Assembly (NCBI GenBank): GCA_030753015.1
Contig: JASMDC010000026.1
Span: 1 to 49,548 of the forward strand
Direction of reading: 5' to 3'
Length of the DNA stretch: 49,548 nt
Source: Candidatus Undinarchaeales archaeon
GTDB lineage: Archaea; SpSt-1190; JASMDC01
Below the pieces are notes generated by a model. The model did no database searches, had not been told where the DNA came from, and was given only the letters and a program-made list of their open reading frames with translations. A program made the translations under genes and the position numbers. Position 1 is the first letter of the stretch, and the number at the start of each line of letters is the position of its first letter. Shown here piece after piece: positions 49,401 to 49,548 of this stretch.

Positions 49401-49548
49401 TGCGCAGTCCTTATCGAGGGAGCAAGTGCCACCGGTCGTTGCAAGACAAATGCCGGAATCATCGGTGATGAACTCCTTGACACACGAGTGTCCCGTACCG
49501 CACTCACAGGTCTCCCTACACAGGTCACCGGACACGACCGAATCCTTT
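46440..49548 (-). CDS. Giant Cys-rich type I membrane protein, 5' end outside window
   Basis: The frame is open to the window edge, so at least 1035 residues are seen and the N terminus is missing. The visible part begins with many units of the type CxxGxxCxxxxCxSGxC (eight-cysteine/Dickkopf-like). Two segments resemble thrombospondin type 3 Ca-binding repeats (DIDHDSIPDQIDPDPQ; DIDGDGVPDGDEECP). CGDxxCD...CCQDCGC-type units, a CARDB-like beta domain, a single TM (IPGLAIIGLVIFIVLVIGI) and a cytoplasmic tail with SYYGYRYM follow. Domain order and tail match the 650-aa protein at 10261, suggesting common ancestry. Function unknown; a surface adhesin or receptor is plausible. Confidence 0.8.
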   Translation of the reverse strand, partial: KDSVVSGDLCRETCECGTGHSCVKEFITDDSGICLATTGGTCSLDKDCATSCCAAATCVPRETVDLDSTCSNDCQCSLTMECTGGKCLKKTGVACDSGEQCGSGVCKGSTCKDRGEQTLAQPCRIDNDCITGLECTGGTCLGVLGTNATGHAECASGCASKGVCTVKSSVGLDGSCSDDCSCEQGLKCNNRKGTCLRDLSGFCLNPETCASDCCVEKACVIAGVIPDSGSCLLDCQCASGICAAGTCRAARPCITRADCDMPFCADGLCKEACGPEGAPCDTLDSTGYCCDGKCISLGDRLGGIPPYASCGSESCIDTVRCVGGSWRCGPGNTTCCAESGLGSCSTTGVCIDMFPCPGSCDGNTAQLKDCRDGACVDSGTRDCSTEMLFCRAGSCGPCLNDGDCSRFNKCEGTLHIGYACIGGSCERRDRECSDSYLVCEKEGCMACTSTEACAAQYGEGKQCEPVSGACRVLKCTNNDNCPNLCEDNVFVPFVCDDFLCKKGEDYTCKDGTICTTSGCAGCDSDVVCILDYGLGHTCIEERCVQTCIDGVCRKDAGENCLWCPDCRCSEGSVCDPWSDHADEGGCVPDIDHDSIPDQIDPDPQRKGFPCLNDNECPAACRGALALKFSCLSERCVVSNVKVCQEQGQVCERGLCVPCTAHSECTSIYGPLYTCSQGTCRRDIDGDGVPDGDEECPREPDLRDGCPTVKRCNTLIEDCRTGPGCACDGPLHVCDPHRTDADSTGCVGVRCGDSICDRPTENEGNCCQDCGCLDGKVCDAYEELCKAGCGDGICASHECSFCSRDCAPIFCANGVCDTVIGESCAGSEDCTCSVSIDVMGTYDVMDTPDIDVPVQVANIGNVPDSYIVRINTVNARLGFTEVPIPTIKPNGKHAFLLPLTFLSSAGTADIDIVVTSETFPELATAGGHVTITFGSSNQLFRAIQESFLWDIITGKNIPGLAIIGLVIFIVLVIGIRVVFRELTPRTVATVSPATSGTTAPSPYTARPATASYYGYRYMTGEARGSEGSQGLDGQSE

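Overview
The window looks like a chromosomal piece from an archaeon. Many genes have a TATA-like box (TTTATATA type) centred about 25-28 nt before the start codon, which implies leaderless transcripts; examples are the boxes near 1534, 8777, 17832, 38832, 39848, 42774 and 44826. The gene content agrees: an archaeal-type pyruvoyl AdoMet decarboxylase, an SbcD/Mre11-related phosphoesterase, pilin-type (class III) signal peptides, a membrane-anchored winged-helix regulator, and large secreted Cys-rich proteins with eight-cysteine-cluster and Kazal domains. The phylum cannot be fixed from sequence alone; an uncultivated (DPANN-like or euryarchaeal) lineage is plausible.

Layout. 1-10.2 kb is mostly housekeeping and transport: a membrane protein with an acidic repeat tail; an operon larE-larB-larC2-pfkB for the nickel-pincer cofactor plus a sugar/nucleoside kinase; two tandem CPA2-type antiporters; a thioredoxin-fold protein; speD; small membrane and zinc proteins; and a PH/zinc-ribbon/SHOCT protein. 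10.2-35.5 kb is one long cell-surface island, all on the + strand. It starts with a Cys-rich membrane protein and a transmembrane HTH regulator that share an ectodomain. A 1455-residue secreted Kazal/eight-cysteine protein follows. Then comes a tightly overlapping operon: a 923-aa secreted beta-rich protein, a pilin-signal protein with a carboxypeptidase-regulatory-like domain, two giant paralogs of 2166 and 2099 aa, and the first 85 codons of a third paralog. The giants combine about 15 CxxCxxC-type units, a conserved middle domain, a poly-Glu linker, six knottin-like (C-C-CC-C-C) repeats and beta-sandwich domains.

At about 35,517 the third paralog stops abruptly and abuts, head-on, a minus-strand gene that carries only a signal peptide and a diverged middle domain and ends where its acidic linker begins. 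This looks like a rearrangement scar. An intact, GC-rich IS1634/IS4-like insertion sequence (36,722-38,525, with 28-bp inverted repeats and a 6-bp target duplication) lies next to it.

38.5-46.4 kb returns to ordinary genes: a coiled-coil protein, phosphoesterase, methyltransferase, a rhomboid-like protein with a coiled-coil insertion, an MscS channel, a pilin-like protein, a receiver-domain protein, a GATase-like protein, a SWIM zinc-finger protein and a PfkA-type phosphofructokinase. The window ends inside another very large Cys-rich type I membrane protein (minus strand, 5' end outside), whose architecture and Tyr-rich cytoplasmic tail match the protein at 10.3-12.2 kb.

The most likely undescribed system is the 10.2-35.5 kb surface island: a regulator sharing its ectodomain with a surface protein, plus an operon for giant disulfide-rich exoproteins. 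It may build an extracellular matrix, adhesin or interaction structure; that function is inference.
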